NCBI GenBank assembly: GCA_946479255.1
Contig: CAMLFK010000111.1
Span: forward strand, 1-15,080
Direction of reading: 5' to 3'
Length of the DNA: 15,080 bases
Source of the DNA: an uncultured Oxalobacteraceae bacterium
GTDB taxonomy: Bacteria; Pseudomonadota; Gammaproteobacteria; Burkholderiales; Burkholderiaceae
A program made the position numbers and the translations under genes. Under the pieces are notes generated by a model, which saw only the letters and a list, made by a program, of their open reading frames with translations, was not told the DNA's origin and ran no database searches. This document shows, piece by piece, positions 14,661-15,080 of the stretch (the stretch's first letter is position 1; each line of letters opens with the position of its first letter).

Positions 14661-15080
14661 TCAGAGTCCCGGCCGCGTCATGTCGAGCGGGACGATCCAG
14701 TCGTTAAATTGCTGTTCAGTGACGAATCCCAGCTGCAGGGCCGCCTGTTTCAAGGTCGTGCCTTCGTGCTGTGCCTTTTTGGCAATCTGTGCAGCATGAT
14801 CGTAACCGATATGCGGCGCCAGCGCTGTCACCAGCATGAGCGAGCGTTCCATCAGCTCGCCGATGCGTGCACGGTTGGGTTCGATACCGTGGGCGCAATG
14901 CGCGTCGAAAGAACGCATGCCATCGGCCAGCAAGCGCGCGCTTTGTAAAAAGTTATGGGCGATCATCGGCTTGAAGACGTTCAGCTCGAAGTTGCCCGAC
15001 GCGCCACCCATGGTGATGGCCACGTCGTTGCCGAACACCTGGCAGCACAGCATGGTCAGCGCCTCGCACTGGGTCGGGTT
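14661..15080 (-). CDS. fumC: Class II fumarate hydratase, C-terminal part, runs off the window
   Basis: The last 139 residues and stop of a class II fumarase, which interconverts fumarate and malate in the TCA cycle. The visible part begins [20 protein letters not shown], directly after the conserved SSxMPGKV of the superfamily signature, which lies outside the window. It continues through [19 protein letters not shown] and ends with the fumarase C-terminal domain ([36 protein letters not shown]). The TQCEALTM segment is typical of fumarase rather than aspartase or argininosuccinate lyase. The N-terminal two thirds are missing. Confidence 0.93.
   Translation of the reverse strand, partial: NPTQCEALTMLCCQVFGNDVAITMGGASGNFELNVFKPMIAHNFLQSARLLADGMRSFDAHCAHGIEPNRARIGELMERSLMLVTALAPHIGYDHAAQIAKKAQHEGTTLKQAALQLGFVTEQQFNDWIVPLDMTRPGL

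Overview
The window looks like chromosomal DNA from a betaproteobacterium of the Oxalobacteraceae (Massilia/Duganella/Janthinobacterium type). Grounds: high GC with strong G/C third-position bias, a PTS-independent GlcNAc operon with a SIS-type deaminase, a GspA/GspB type II secretion assembly pair, a class II fumarase, and small-protein families typical of that group. The genus is an inference; there is no rRNA or marker gene to settle it.

Layout. (1) 1-288, minus strand: N-terminal part of an exported protein, probably TPR-type. (2) 483-4982, minus strand: a tightly overlapping amino-sugar operon, transcribed nagK > nagA > SIS-type deaminase (nagBII) > nagZ, closed by a strong hairpin at 379-397. 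(3) 5055-6128, minus strand: an exported GIN/DUF2807 beta-helix protein with eleven GPG(D/N) repeats. (4) 6129-6778: about 650 bases without an intact gene, holding a possible LysR remnant and a candidate small RNA with a clear intrinsic terminator. (5) 6779-9838, plus strand: two small unknown proteins (61 aa, and a 36 aa lysine-rich one), an exported 162 aa unknown protein, then gspA and gspB. (6) 9893-10664, plus strand: mobB, then a YjfB-type motility protein with a flagellar sigma-28-like promoter overlapping the mobB stop codon. (7) 10759-12682, plus strand: a two-gene bufferin locus, bufA1 (exported Cys-containing precursor) and a single ORF fusing BufB (MNIO/DUF692) to BufC (DUF2063). 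(8) 12679-13350, minus strand: a DUF883-like protein lacking its usual membrane anchor and a YbcJ-type S4 RNA-binding protein. (9) 13512-14210, plus strand: an exported, probably outer-membrane protein. (10) 14238-15080, minus strand: a cupin and the C-terminal part of class II fumarase.

How genes work together. NagZ releases GlcNAc inside the cell, NagK phosphorylates it, NagA deacetylates GlcNAc-6-P, and NagBII deaminates and isomerises GlcN-6-P to fructose-6-P: a complete cytosolic route with no PTS component or regulator in view. GspA and GspB help the type II secretion secretin assemble through the peptidoglycan, and an unknown exported protein precedes them by 15 bases. The bufferin pair is the most notable system: BufA1 carries four core cysteines, and the fused BufBC would supply both the iron-dependent cysteine-modifying enzyme and its partner as one polypeptide. 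Such systems make copper-binding modified peptides. No bufD (DoxX-type) gene follows.
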